64,000 bases of DNA, taken from Pseudomonadota bacterium (GTDB lineage: Bacteria > Pseudomonadota > Gammaproteobacteria > Burkholderiales > Thiobacillaceae). Made by a program: the position numbers and the translations under genes. Position 1 is the first letter of the stretch; the number at the start of each line of letters is the position of its first letter. Shown here piece by piece: positions 19,835 to 28,635 of the stretch. The notes beneath the pieces are model-generated. The model was not told the DNA's origin. It saw only the letters and a list, made by a program, of their open reading frames with translations, and did no database searches. The stretch covers positions 62,001-126,000 of the forward strand of contig JAJZRU010000001.1 of assembly GCA_021802555.1 (NCBI GenBank). Reading direction: 5' to 3'.

Positions 19835-20827
19835 ATGACCAGCCTGCTCGCCCAATACGGACTCTTCCTTGCCAAGATCGCCACCGTGGTGGTCGCCGTG
19901 CTGATTTTCGTCGCCGGCATCGCCGCCCTGACGCGCCGCAAGCGCAAGGAAACAGGGCACATCGTCGTCACCGACGTCAACCGCCAGCTGGAGGAAGCCG
20001 GCGACAGCATAGAGGCGGTGCGCCTGCCCGTGAAGCTGCGCCGCGCGCTGCACAAGCGCCGCAAGGCGCAGCATCGCGCCGAGCAGAAGGCGCCGCAGGA
20101 GCAGCCCTGCACTTATCTGCTCGACTTCAAGGGCGATTTGCGCGCCAGCCATCTGGATGCCCTGCGCGAGGAGATCAGCGCCGTGCTGCAGGTGGCCCGG
20201 TCCGGCGACGCCGCGCTGGTGCGCGTGGAAAGCGGCGGCGGCATGGTCAACCGCTACGGCCTGGCCGCGGCGCAGTTGCTGCGCCTGCGCGATGCCAAGC
20301 TGCCGCTCACGGTGATGGTGGACAACGTGGCCGCGAGCGGCGGCTATCTCATGGCGGCCGTGGCCGATCGCATCGTCGCCTCGCCCTTCGCCCTCGTCGG
20401 CTCCATCGGCGTGGTGGCGCAACTGCCCAACTTCCACCGCTGGCTCAGGGAACGCAACATCGACTGGGAGCAGTTCACCGCGGGCAAGTACAAGCGCACG
20501 GTGACGATCTTCGGCGAGAACACCGAAGAAGGCCGCGCCAAGCTGCGCGAGGAACTGGAGGACATCCATATTCAATTTCGCGACTTCGTGAAGGAGCGGC
20601 GCGCGCAGTTGGATATGGAGCAGGTCGGCACGGGCGAAGTGTGGCTGGGCAGCAAGGCGCTGGCGCTGGGCCTGGTGGACGAGTTGGCCACCAGCGACGA
20701 GGTGGTGCGCGCCGCCTGCCAGCGCGGGCGCGTGCTGCAGGTGCAGTACCGCGCCAAGCGCTCGCTGCCGGAGCGCCTGCGCGCCGGCGTGCTGGCAGTG
20801 CGGGACGATCTCGCCACCTGGCTCTGA
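19835..20827 (+). CDS. sohB: SohB-like S49 serine peptidase
   Basis: 330-residue inner-membrane-anchored S49 peptidase. An N-terminal helix (IATVVVAVLIFVAGIAAL) is followed by the peptidase domain with the nucleophile in NVAASGGYLMAAVADRI near residue 168 and the Lys of the dyad expected in GKYKRTVTIFGENTEEGR. The start is at MTSLLAQYG; upstream in-frame codons lie in the divergent promoter region with hsdM. A single-domain length supports SohB rather than SppA. Confidence 0.92.
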   Translation: MTSLLAQYGLFLAKIATVVVAVLIFVAGIAALTRRKRKETGHIVVTDVNRQLEEAGDSIEAVRLPVKLRRALHKRRKAQHRAEQKAPQEQPCTYLLDFKGDLRASHLDALREEISAVLQVARSGDAALVRVESGGGMVNRYGLAAAQLLRLRDAKLPLTVMVDNVAASGGYLMAAVADRIVASPFALVGSIGVVAQLPNFHRWLRERNIDWEQFTAGKYKRTVTIFGENTEEGRAKLREELEDIHIQFRDFVKERRAQLDMEQVGTGEVWLGSKALALGLVDELATSDEVVRAACQRGRVLQVQYRAKRSLPERLRAGVLAVRDDLATWL

Positions 20828-20870
20828 GGGTGCGGGCTGTTGCGCGTGGCGGCCCGCTGAGGAGGGCCCC

Positions 20871-20894
20871 GCGGCGAAAGCCGCGCTACTTTTT
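20871..20894 (+). terminator. Probable sohB terminator
   Basis: Stem GCGGC (20871-20875), GAAA loop, GCCGC (20880-20884), then GCTACTTTTT. A stable GAAA-tetraloop hairpin between convergent sohB and the transglutaminase gene, overlapping the stop of the latter. Confidence 0.55.
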
Positions 20895-22868
20895 GTGCGC
20901 CGGCGGGTCCAGACGCAGCGCGGCGATGCGGCGCTCGATCTCCTGGGCCGCCGGCGTCGGGGCAGCGGCGCCGTAGCGCGCGCCGACGTAGAGCGCGTTC
21001 ACGGCGTGCAATTCTTGCGCCGCGGCGGGGAAGCGGCGCGCCGCACGGACGATGAAATCGTTCGGCCCTTCGTGCGCCAGGCGCGTGACGCCGCGGCGCG
21101 CCAGGCGCTTGAGCAGCCGGGCGTAGGCCGCCTCCAGGGGCGCGGGGGTGCTGCGCGCGCGCCAGGCATAGAGCGCGGCATAAAGCAGGGCCAGGGCGGC
21201 CAGGCTGCCCACCATGCCCAGGATCAGCGCGCTGGCGCCCCAGTCGGCCAGGCCCAGGCGCGCGAGCAGGGCGCGCTGGCGTTCGGCGCCGTAGCCCAGC
21301 ACCCAGTCGTTCCAGTAGAAATTGGCGCTGTCCCACAGCAGGCTCAGGCGCCGCAGCACGGGCGCGGCGAACTCCATGGGCAACAATCCCCGCTCGGGCA
21401 GGCCGGCCAAGGCGTCGGTGACGTTCAGATCGACGCGGTTGGGCGGCACCGCCGCAGTCGGATCGACGCGCACCCAGCCGCGTCCGGCCAGCCAGACTTC
21501 GGCCCAGGCATGGGCGTCGGCCTGGCGCACCAGGACGTAATGACCCAGCGGGTTGTATTCGCCGCCCTGGTAGCCGGTGACCACGCGCGCCGGGATGCCC
21601 GCGGCGCGCATGAGCACCACGAAGCTGCCGGCGTAGTACTCGCAGTAGCCGGCGCGCGTGCGGAACAGGAAATCGTCCACCGGGTCGCCCGCCAGCGGCG
21701 GCGGCGTGAGGGTGTAGCGGAAGCCCCGGGTGCGGATGTAGTTCAGCGCATCCTGCACCACGGCGGCGGCATCGGGGGCGGCCGCGCGCCAGTGCGCGGC
21801 GAGCGCGCGCGCCTGCGGCGCCGCGCCCGGCGGCAGTTGCAGCGCGGCACGGCGTTCGGCACGCGGCAGGGCCGCGTCGAGGGTGTATTGCGGGTAGGCC
21901 GCGAGATCGTAGCGCGTCAGGCGGTCGATGGGCTTGTCGGCCGTCAGTACGTGGCCTGCGCCCAGGCGGGTGCCGGGCGGCGCCTGGGCCGTCAATTCCA
22001 GCGCCGGCACCCAGGGCGTGCCGGTGGGCTGCAGCAGCAGGGTGTAGGGGAGCGCCGCGCCTTGCGCTTGGTAATGTCCAGGCATGAGGCGGCCGGCGGT
22101 CCCAGGGCTCCAGCTGCGGCCGTCGTAATGCCACAGCACGGGGCCGCGCCAGTAAAGCATATCGGCGGGCGGCGGCGGGCCGGCGAAGACGGCGCGCAGC
22201 GCAGGCGCGCGCGACAGCGCCAGGCGGCTGAATTCTCCCGGCGTCATGCGGTCGGACAGGCCGGTGAGGGCAGCCCCCGGCTGCGCCAGGCCGGCGAGCG
22301 GCGAGGGCAGGCGCGGAAACAGCACGAACAACACCACCATCATGGGCAGCGACTGCAGCAAGAGCAGCAGCGCGGTGCGCAGACGCACGCCGCGCGGCGG
22401 TCCGTGCGCGCCCTGGGCGAGGGCGATGAGCGCGCTGGTCTGCGCCGCCACCACGAGCGCCAGGTACAGGGCGACGAGCATGGACTGGCTGTAGAAGAAG
22501 CCGGTGGCGACGACGAAATAGCCCAGGAAGGACGCCAGCATGCCGTCGCGCAGCGTGCGCGATTCCAGCGCCTTGAGCCCGGTCATGAGCAGCAGCAGGG
22601 CAACGCCGGGGTCGCGTCCGGTGAGGCGGTGGTAGCTGAGGAAGACAGCGGCGAGCGCCAGCAGGGCCAGCACCGCGACGATGCCGCGCCCCGGGCGGTC
22701 GCGTCCCTGCTGCGCCAGCCAGGCGCGCAGGCCCACGGCGGTCAGCGCCGCCAGGGCGAATTGCGGCGCGCCGAAGAACAGGTGCGGCAGAATGGCCAGG
22801 CTCAGCGCGCCCAGCAAGCCCAGCAGGGTGCGCGGCGCCAACGTCGGGACGGCGCGTGGCATTTTCAT
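20886..22868 (-). CDS. TgpA-like transglutaminase membrane protein
   Basis: 660-residue membrane protein. About seven N-terminal membrane helices (to about residue 190) precede a periplasmic transglutaminase-like domain with the triad Cys in TRAGYCEYYAGSFVVLMRAA (near 406), His in DAHAWAEVW (near 453) and Asp in RVDPTAA, then one more membrane helix near 560 and a short cytoplasmic tail. The start at MKMPRAVPT is chosen; the frame stays open upstream through a repeat and the DUF58 gene. Third gene of a moxR-DUF58-tgpA operon. Confidence 0.92.
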   Translation of the reverse strand: MKMPRAVPTLAPRTLLGLLGALSLAILPHLFFGAPQFALAALTAVGLRAWLAQQGRDRPGRGIVAVLALLALAAVFLSYHRLTGRDPGVALLLLMTGLKALESRTLRDGMLASFLGYFVVATGFFYSQSMLVALYLALVVAAQTSALIALAQGAHGPPRGVRLRTALLLLLQSLPMMVVLFVLFPRLPSPLAGLAQPGAALTGLSDRMTPGEFSRLALSRAPALRAVFAGPPPPADMLYWRGPVLWHYDGRSWSPGTAGRLMPGHYQAQGAALPYTLLLQPTGTPWVPALELTAQAPPGTRLGAGHVLTADKPIDRLTRYDLAAYPQYTLDAALPRAERRAALQLPPGAAPQARALAAHWRAAAPDAAAVVQDALNYIRTRGFRYTLTPPPLAGDPVDDFLFRTRAGYCEYYAGSFVVLMRAAGIPARVVTGYQGGEYNPLGHYVLVRQADAHAWAEVWLAGRGWVRVDPTAAVPPNRVDLNVTDALAGLPERGLLPMEFAAPVLRRLSLLWDSANFYWNDWVLGYGAERQRALLARLGLADWGASALILGMVGSLAALALLYAALYAWRARSTPAPLEAAYARLLKRLARRGVTRLAHEGPNDFIVRAARRFPAAAQELHAVNALYVGARYGAAAPTPAAQEIERRIAALRLDPPAHKK

Positions 22869-22874
22869 CCTGAG

Positions 22875-22985
22875 AAACGCATTCGAGGTGCAGAGACACA
22901 GAGGAACGGAGGAAAAACCAAGGAGTGTCGCAGCCGCCGGTGGCTCGTTTTCTCCGCGCCGCTGCGTCTTTGTGGCGAGGAATTC
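22875..22985. repeat. Dispersed ACAAAGACGCAG-type intergenic repeat
   Basis: The gap between DUF58 and tgpA holds, on the minus strand, CGCCACAAAGACGCAGCGGC at one end and TCCTCTGTGTCTCTGCACC at the other, an interrupted inverted repeat of the kind scattered between genes in many environmental proteobacteria. A second partial copy is at 25215-25277. Confidence 0.5.
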
Positions 22986-22989
22986 AGGT

Positions 22990-23952
22990 TCATGCCGGCG
23001 CTCCGAACAGCGCCAGCGCCCGGAGGCAGCGCTGGCGCTGGGTGGCGCCCGCCCCGGGCGCAAATTCCGCGCCGGGCAGGCGCAGGCCGTAGCGCAGGCC
23101 GGCGGCGTCCGCTTCCAGCACGAGGCGGCAGAGCAGGGACAAGCGCTGTTCGGCGCCGACGTTCGGCCAATAGTCCCACGCGAGCCACAGCTCGCTGCGC
23201 TGGCCGCCCTGGAACTGCTTGGTGAACAGCGTGCCCGTGCGCGCCGTCGCCTTCCAGGCCATGCGCCGCAGCGGGTCGCCCGCGACGTAGCGGCGCAGGC
23301 CGGCGAAATCCTCCTCGCCCGCGCGGCCGCCGCCGCGGTGCGCCGGATCGGGCGTTGCGGCCGGCAGCTCTGCATGGTCGGCGGGACGCGGATACACCAG
23401 GGCCCGGCAGTCGAATTCCAGCCAGCTCCAGGCTTCGAACAGACCCAGCGGGTAACGCGAACCCAGGCGCAGGCGGCCGGCATCCAGGCGCCCGCGCTGC
23501 CGCGCCGGCACGCGCACGGCCACAATTTCCTGTGCGGCGGGGGCGAGGGCGAATTCGCTTGCCGCCGCGCCGCGCGCCGCGAGCGCCAGGGCGTAGCGCG
23601 GACGCGGTGTGGGGTTGGCGAGCTGCAGCTGGAACTGCGCTTCCTCGCCGGCGAACACCGGCGCTGCGCCGATGCAGCGCACGCGCAGCTGCAGCAGGTT
23701 GCGGTGCGTCTGCCACAACGCATTGGCGCCCAGCGCGGTGAGCAGGAAGGTGAGCAGGAAGGCCAGGCTGTTGGCGTAGTTGACCGCACCCAACAGCATG
23801 ACTGCGAGCATGAGGGCGTAATAAAGTCCCCAGCGCGTCGGCAGGATGTAGATGCGCCGGCGATGCAGCAGGATGTCGCCGTGCGCCACCGGTTCGTTGC
23901 GCCTGAGCCAGCGCAGCAGCGCGCCGCGCAAGGAGGTGAGGGCGGGCGCCAT
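22990..23952 (-). CDS. DUF58 domain protein
   Basis: 320-residue membrane-linked protein with two N-terminal helices (ALMLAVMLLGAVNYANSLAF and following) and the DUF58 core: AGEEDFAGLRRYVAGDPLRRMAWKATART is the family signature near residue 215. It overlaps nothing and lies 20 nt downstream of moxR. MoxR-DUF58-transglutaminase sets are widespread; a chaperone-type role is proposed in the literature but unresolved. Confidence 0.92.
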   Translation of the reverse strand: MAPALTSLRGALLRWLRRNEPVAHGDILLHRRRIYILPTRWGLYYALMLAVMLLGAVNYANSLAFLLTFLLTALGANALWQTHRNLLQLRVRCIGAAPVFAGEEAQFQLQLANPTPRPRYALALAARGAAASEFALAPAAQEIVAVRVPARQRGRLDAGRLRLGSRYPLGLFEAWSWLEFDCRALVYPRPADHAELPAATPDPAHRGGGRAGEEDFAGLRRYVAGDPLRRMAWKATARTGTLFTKQFQGGQRSELWLAWDYWPNVGAEQRLSLLCRLVLEADAAGLRYGLRLPGAEFAPGAGATQRQRCLRALALFGAPA

Positions 23953-23972
23953 CGGCGGGATGCGGCGCGGTT

Positions 23973-24911
23973 TCAGGGAACGGCGACGCTCTGCAGCAGC
24001 TCCGCGGCGGGGGCGCTCGCGCGCTCGTCGAGCGCTTGCAGGCGATGGCCGGCGACCGCCGGCAGCACGGCCTGCACGTCCTCGGGGACGACGAAATCGC
24101 GTCCGCGCAGGAGCGCCCAGGCCTGCGCCGCGCGCACCAGGGCCAGGCCGGCGCGCGGCGACAGGCCTTCGCGGTAGCGCCCCGGCGCGCGCGAAGCGGC
24201 CAGCAGCGCCTGTACGTAGGCGACGATGGGATCGGCGGCATGCACCCGATGCACGGCGCGCTGCAGCTCGGTCAGGTCGGCGGCGCTCACGCAGGGAGCC
24301 AGGGCGCCGATCAGCGTGCGCCGGTCCTCGCCGCGCAGCAGGGCGCGCTCGGCTTCGTGTGCAGGATAGCCCAGCTCGATGCGCATGGTGAAGCGGTCGA
24401 GCTGGGATTCGGGCAGGGCGAATGTGCCCACCTGATGGCGCGGGTTCTGTGTGGCGACGACGAAAAACGGCTCGGGCAGCCGGCGCGTGACGCCGTCCAC
24501 CGTGACTTGATGCTCCTCCATCGCCTCCAGCAGCGCGCTCTGCGCCTTGGGCGTGGCGCGGTTCACCTCATCGGCCAGGATGAGCTGGGCGAACAGCGGC
24601 CCGGGATGGAATTCGAAGCGGCTGCCGCTGCGGTCGAACACCGACACGCCGAGGATGTCGGCCGGCAGCAGGTCGCTGGTGAACTGGATGCGCGCGAACT
24701 GCAGGCCCAGCGCACGGGCCAGCGCATGGGCCAGCGTGGTCTTGCCCACGCCCGGCAGGTCCTCGATGAGCAGATGGCCGCGCGCGAGCAGGCAAGCCAG
24801 GGCCAGTTCGAGCTGCGCGCGCTTGCCCAGGATGATGCCTTCCAGGGCGGCGAGCAGACGGAGGATGCGCGCGTCGACGGCGGGTTGGGGGCGAGGAGCG
24901 CGCTCAAGCAT
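23973..24911 (-). CDS. MoxR-family AAA+ ATPase
   Basis: 312-residue AAA_3 ATPase. Walker A is LIEDLPGVGKTTLAHALAR near residue 50, Walker B LILADEVNRATPKAQSALLEA near 112, sensor 1 FVVATQNP near 150, and the arginine-finger region LPESQLDRFTMRI near 170. First gene of the operon with DUF58 and the transglutaminase. Confidence 0.95.
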   Translation of the reverse strand: MLERAPRPQPAVDARILRLLAALEGIILGKRAQLELALACLLARGHLLIEDLPGVGKTTLAHALARALGLQFARIQFTSDLLPADILGVSVFDRSGSRFEFHPGPLFAQLILADEVNRATPKAQSALLEAMEEHQVTVDGVTRRLPEPFFVVATQNPRHQVGTFALPESQLDRFTMRIELGYPAHEAERALLRGEDRRTLIGALAPCVSAADLTELQRAVHRVHAADPIVAYVQALLAASRAPGRYREGLSPRAGLALVRAAQAWALLRGRDFVVPEDVQAVLPAVAGHRLQALDERASAPAAELLQSVAVP

Positions 24912-24952
24912 GGTGCGGTCGTAGTGGGGAATTATCCGCCAAGATCAAATTC

Positions 24953-25042
24953 TATTGACCCGAAGCGAATCAACGAGTTGGAAATGGCAGGCTCTGCTCA
25001 AATCTCGGACTGACGGTAAGGTTCTTGCGTTTCGGATCAATA
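24953..25042. repeat. MITE-like element with imperfect terminal inverted repeats
   Basis: Within the 366-nt gap 24912-25277, TATTGACCCGAAGCG (24953-24967) and CGTTTCGGATCAATA (25028-25042) are inverted repeats matching at 13 of 15 positions, with weaker complementarity continuing inward. The 90-bp unit has no coding capacity. Candidate miniature transposable element or structured RNA; no target duplication could be established. Confidence 0.35.
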
Positions 25043-25214
25043 ACGGGGGGGCGCCGGGCGCCGCCTAGTTCCTATAACGTCGCAAGGAAGGGGAAAACTT
25101 GAGGCGGGCTCAACGCGCTCAGCCTGCAAACCGTATTTGAGCCGCAAGAGGCGCCGAGGAAGAAACAAGGGCTTGCGCCGCCGGCGGTCACCTGCCGGGC
25201 GAGCGGCCAAGCGC

Positions 25215-25277
25215 CGCCTATCTATCGATTTCTTGCATTTCTCTGCGCTTCCGCGCCCCTGTGGCGGGAATTTAAGC
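25215..25277. repeat. Partial copy of the ACAAAGACGCAG-type repeat
   Basis: On the minus strand AATTCCCGCCACAGGGGCGC followed by GGAAGCGCAGAGAAATG resembles the copy between DUF58 and tgpA (AATTCCTCGCCACAAAGACG, then CAGCGGCGCGGAGAAA). It lies directly after the GGDEF/EAL gene stop. The rest of 25043-25214 shows nothing recognisable. Confidence 0.4.
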
Positions 25278-27719
25278 TCAACCCGCCCGCGCGGCGGCAG
25301 CCGGCCGGGCCGGGGCGATGGGCTGCGGGCGGCCGATGTGGTAGCCCTGGGCGAAATCCACGCCTATCGCCTTGAGCGCCTCCAGGGTGGCGGCATCCTC
25401 CACCCACTCGGCGATGGTGCGAATCTTCATGATCTGCCCGACCTGATGGATGGCCTCGACCATGCCGCGGTCTATGGGGTCGGCCACCATGTCCTTGACG
25501 AAGGCGCCATCGATCTTGAGGTAGTCCACCGGCAGGGTCTTGAGGTAGCCGAACGAGCTTAGGCCGCTGCCGAAATCGTCCAGCGCGAAATGGCAGCCCA
25601 GCGCGCGCAGTTCGTTGATCAGGCGGCCGGCGTTGGCCAGATTGCCGATCGCGGCGGTTTCCGTGATCTCGAAACAGATGTCCGCCAGGGCGACGCCCAA
25701 TTCGTCGGCGCAGGCGCGGATGTAGGCGGGCAACTGGGCATCCCCCAGGGAGGCGCCCGAAAGATTGACGGCGATCACGCGCCCGTCCTTGCCCGGCGCA
25801 CCCAGCGCGCCTGCGGCCAAGGCCGCGAAGGCGTTGCGCACCACCCAGCGGTCGATTTTGGGCATGAGGTTGTAGCGCTCGGCGGCGGGGATGAAGTAGT
25901 CGGGCGGAATGATGCTGCCGTCCACCGCGCGCATGCGCAGCAGCAGTTCGCAATGCTCCTGTCCGCTGCCCGCGGCGGAGAGCGCGCGTATGGGTTGGCG
26001 GTAGAGCAGGAAGCGGTCGTGGTCCAGGGTGTCGAGGATCTGGTTGACCCAGTGCATGCCTTCCGAACGCTCGGCCAGGTCGGCGTCTGCCGCATGGTAG
26101 ATGTGGACGCGGTTGCGCCCGCTGTCCTTGGCGGCATAGCAGGCCAGATCGGCGGCGCTGAGCAGGGTGGTGAGGTCGTCGTCGTTTGGCGTGATGGCTA
26201 CTACGCCTATGCTGGCGCCGACTTCGAACGTCTTGCCCTGCCAGTGGAAGCGGTGCACCTGGATGCGCTCCAACAGCGCCTGGGCGATGCGGCGCGCCTG
26301 ATCGAGCGGGCAGTCGCGCAGTAGGAGGCCGAATTCGTCGCCGCCCAGACGCGCGAGCAGGTCGCCCTTGCGTATGTTTTCATGCATGATGTGTGCGAGC
26401 TGGCGCAGCAGCTCGTCGCCGGCGATATGGCCGCAGGTGTCGTTGACGATCTTGAACTGATCCAGGTCGAGATACAGCAAGGCATGCTCCTGGCCTTCCT
26501 CGCGCGCCGCCGCGAGCAGTTCGCCCAGGTTCTCCTCGAACTTCGTGCGGTTGTACAAATCGGTCAGGGCATCGTGGCTGGCCTGGTGGAACAGCTGCTG
26601 GGTGAGGCGCCGGGCGCGGCTCACGTCCTGCATGGCCACTACCACGCCCATGGGCGTGCCGCGGCTGTTGCGCATGGGCGCCGCGGAAAGCTCCACGGCC
26701 ACGGGCTTGCCGTCCTGCCGTTGCAGGATGCCATGGCGCGCGGTGGTCTGCACCAGGTTGGTCTGCAGGCACAGCAGACCGGGGTTGGGCAGCGCCTCGC
26801 CGCTGGACTCGTGGGCCAGGCGTATGACCCGCTCGATCGGCTGGCCGCTGCCTTCCGCCAGGGTCCAGCCGGTGAGGCGTTCCGCCGCGGGATTGATGTA
26901 CTGCACGCGACCGGCGGCGTCGGCGGTGATCACCGCATCGGTGATGGAATGCAGCGTCACTTCGGCGCGCTCCTTCTCGCGCGACAGTTCGGCCTCGGAT
27001 TCGGTGGCGCGCGCCAGGGCCGTGCGCAGCTCGTCCTGCTGGCGCGTGAGCGAGTCCAGGGCGCGGTTGATGAAGCGGGCGAGGAAGCCGAATTCGTCGC
27101 CCAGACGCTCGTCGATGCGCACGGCGGCGTCGCCGTCGGCAAAGCGCTGCGCCGCCGCCACCATGCTGGCGAAAGGGCGCGACAGCATGCGCTGCAGAAT
27201 CAACTGCAGCAGCAGGCCGAAGACGATGGCGATGAGACCCACCGCCAGCACCACGTTCTTGCGCTGCTGGGCGAAGGCCTGCGCCAGATCGGGAAAATAG
27301 ACGGTGACCGTCAAGTGCGGTGCCGGCTGCCCGGCGTACGCGGGCGGCAGCGTCAGGGTATGGGTCACGGCGCGCGCGCCGGCGCGTACGGCGCCGAAGC
27401 GGGCCGCGCCGCCCGGGCTGCGCACGGTCACGGCCTCGATTTCCAGCGATTTCTGCAGCGGCGCGATGATTTGCGCCAGGCGCGCGTCGGTCATGGACGG
27501 GGCGGGGCTGCGCACCAGGCCATCGCTGATGCGCTGCGCGAGCACCAGCGCATCGTGGTGGTAACGCACGTTCTGCGCGCTTTCCTGCACATGCAGCAGA
27601 AATACCGCGGCGAGCAGACCCACCGCCACCATGCCCCAAAAGACGATGCCGGCGATCTTGGCCGGCAGGCCGCTCTGGATGATGGTGAAGCCCGGCCTTC
27701 CCTGGCGCGGCTCGGACAT
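25278..27719 (-). CDS. Membrane-bound PAS-GGDEF-EAL cyclic-di-GMP protein
   Basis: 813-residue protein. Helix near 25-43, a periplasmic domain to about 160, a second helix near 163-180, a HAMP-like segment, a PAS domain (SITDAVITADAAGRVQYINP, about 255-370), GGDEF (about 380-545) and EAL (about 560-805). The GGDEF motif RLGGDEFGLLL is intact, with an RxxD inhibitory site (RKGD) five residues before it. The EAL domain has ELLLR in place of EALLR, plus ITETAA, ALDDFGSG and AEWVED, so metal-binding residues are kept. It could both make and degrade cyclic-di-GMP; the net activity is not predictable. Confidence 0.93.
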   Translation of the reverse strand: MSEPRQGRPGFTIIQSGLPAKIAGIVFWGMVAVGLLAAVFLLHVQESAQNVRYHHDALVLAQRISDGLVRSPAPSMTDARLAQIIAPLQKSLEIEAVTVRSPGGAARFGAVRAGARAVTHTLTLPPAYAGQPAPHLTVTVYFPDLAQAFAQQRKNVVLAVGLIAIVFGLLLQLILQRMLSRPFASMVAAAQRFADGDAAVRIDERLGDEFGFLARFINRALDSLTRQQDELRTALARATESEAELSREKERAEVTLHSITDAVITADAAGRVQYINPAAERLTGWTLAEGSGQPIERVIRLAHESSGEALPNPGLLCLQTNLVQTTARHGILQRQDGKPVAVELSAAPMRNSRGTPMGVVVAMQDVSRARRLTQQLFHQASHDALTDLYNRTKFEENLGELLAAAREEGQEHALLYLDLDQFKIVNDTCGHIAGDELLRQLAHIMHENIRKGDLLARLGGDEFGLLLRDCPLDQARRIAQALLERIQVHRFHWQGKTFEVGASIGVVAITPNDDDLTTLLSAADLACYAAKDSGRNRVHIYHAADADLAERSEGMHWVNQILDTLDHDRFLLYRQPIRALSAAGSGQEHCELLLRMRAVDGSIIPPDYFIPAAERYNLMPKIDRWVVRNAFAALAAGALGAPGKDGRVIAVNLSGASLGDAQLPAYIRACADELGVALADICFEITETAAIGNLANAGRLINELRALGCHFALDDFGSGLSSFGYLKTLPVDYLKIDGAFVKDMVADPIDRGMVEAIHQVGQIMKIRTIAEWVEDAATLEALKAIGVDFAQGYHIGRPQPIAPARPAAAARAG

Positions 27720-28127
27720 TTACTTGAAACCCGCCAACTTGAGGCTGATGAGCGCGGGACAGATGCCGCTCACCCCGGCGCCGACTACGGCGAAGCCGAG
27801 AAACCAGGGCAGAAACCACAGCTGCTGGGGGAACAGCACGTAGCTCGCCAGCAGGACGCCGCCCATCACGAGGCGCCAGGCGCGTTCCGCTTCGAAGGCG
27901 AAGCGCGGCGCACGGGCGCGCGGCTGCAGCGATACATAAGTCACCGGATCGCCGTAGCGGCCCATCTTTCCGCGCAGGCTGCTGACGACGCGCGGCACGC
28001 GCAAGTTGGTGAGCCCTTCGATGAACAGCAGCGCGATCAGCGCGATGATCAGCGGGCGCTGGGAAAAATACAAAAGCACCAGCAGCAAGGCGCCCAGGAT
28101 CAGGCGGTAGGTACGTTCGCTCAACAT
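27720..28127 (-). CDS. Small membrane protein, DUF2892-like duplication
   Basis: 135-residue protein with two similar halves, each a pair of hydrophobic helices after an ERxxRL motif: SERTYRLILGALLLVLLYF at the start and EAERAWRLVMGGVLLASYVL in the second half. The end GICPALISLKLAGF resembles DUF2892 (YgaP-type inner membrane proteins). The start ATG has GGAGATTG upstream. It ends one base before the GGDEF/EAL start, so the two are probably co-transcribed. Family assignment is tentative. Confidence 0.65.
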   Translation of the reverse strand: MLSERTYRLILGALLLVLLYFSQRPLIIALIALLFIEGLTNLRVPRVVSSLRGKMGRYGDPVTYVSLQPRARAPRFAFEAERAWRLVMGGVLLASYVLFPQQLWFLPWFLGFAVVGAGVSGICPALISLKLAGFK

Positions 28128-28272
28128 CAATCTCCAGGTTGCGGCTCGGCCGATCCCGTCGCCGTTTCGACGCATCCGGCGCTTTTTCGACATTGCGCGC
28201 GCTTGCGCGGCACATGCCGCGGTCGGATATCGGGGCCCGTAGCCTAGAAGCAAACGGCGTGCCAGGCGCCGC

Positions 28273-28635
28273 TCAGGGCCCGGTATAGATGCAGCCGGCG
28301 TGGACGGTTTCCTGCACCACGATGCGGCTCAGGCCGGGCAGGGCGGGCTTGAGCTGTGACCACAGCCAGGCGGCAAGGTTTTCGCTGGTGGGGTTTTCCA
28401 GCCCGGCCACGTCGTTGAGCGTGCGGTGGTCGAGCTGCTCGGCGACGGGCCGCCAGACGGCTTCCAGATCGGCGAAATCCACCACCCAGCCGAGCTTTTC
28501 ATGCAGCGCACCGGCCGCATGCACTTCGATGCGAAAGGAATGGCCGTGGACGCGGGCGCAGGGATGATCGGCGGGCAGATGCGGCAGGAAGCGCGCGCAT
28601 TCCAGGTGGAAGATGTGAAATACGCTGTGGGCCAT
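28273..28635 (-). CDS. queD: 6-carboxy-tetrahydropterin synthase (QueD)
   Basis: 120-residue enzyme of the queuosine pathway converting dihydroneopterin triphosphate to 6-carboxy-tetrahydropterin. The zinc histidines are in FHLECARF and VHGHSF, the catalytic Cys in CARVHGHSF near residue 26, the His-Asp pair in QLDHRTLND, and the Glu in PTSENLAAWLW and VQETVHAGCIY. It overlaps the preceding methyltransferase stop by one base, at the end of the long amgK-to-queD run. Confidence 0.93.
   Translation of the reverse strand: MAHSVFHIFHLECARFLPHLPADHPCARVHGHSFRIEVHAAGALHEKLGWVVDFADLEAVWRPVAEQLDHRTLNDVAGLENPTSENLAAWLWSQLKPALPGLSRIVVQETVHAGCIYTGP

Noticed and set aside
20113-23789. Upstream extension of the transglutaminase gene to 23789
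   Set aside because: The extension crosses an intergenic repeat and the whole DUF58 gene in another frame; MKMPRAVPT at 22868 is the sensible start.
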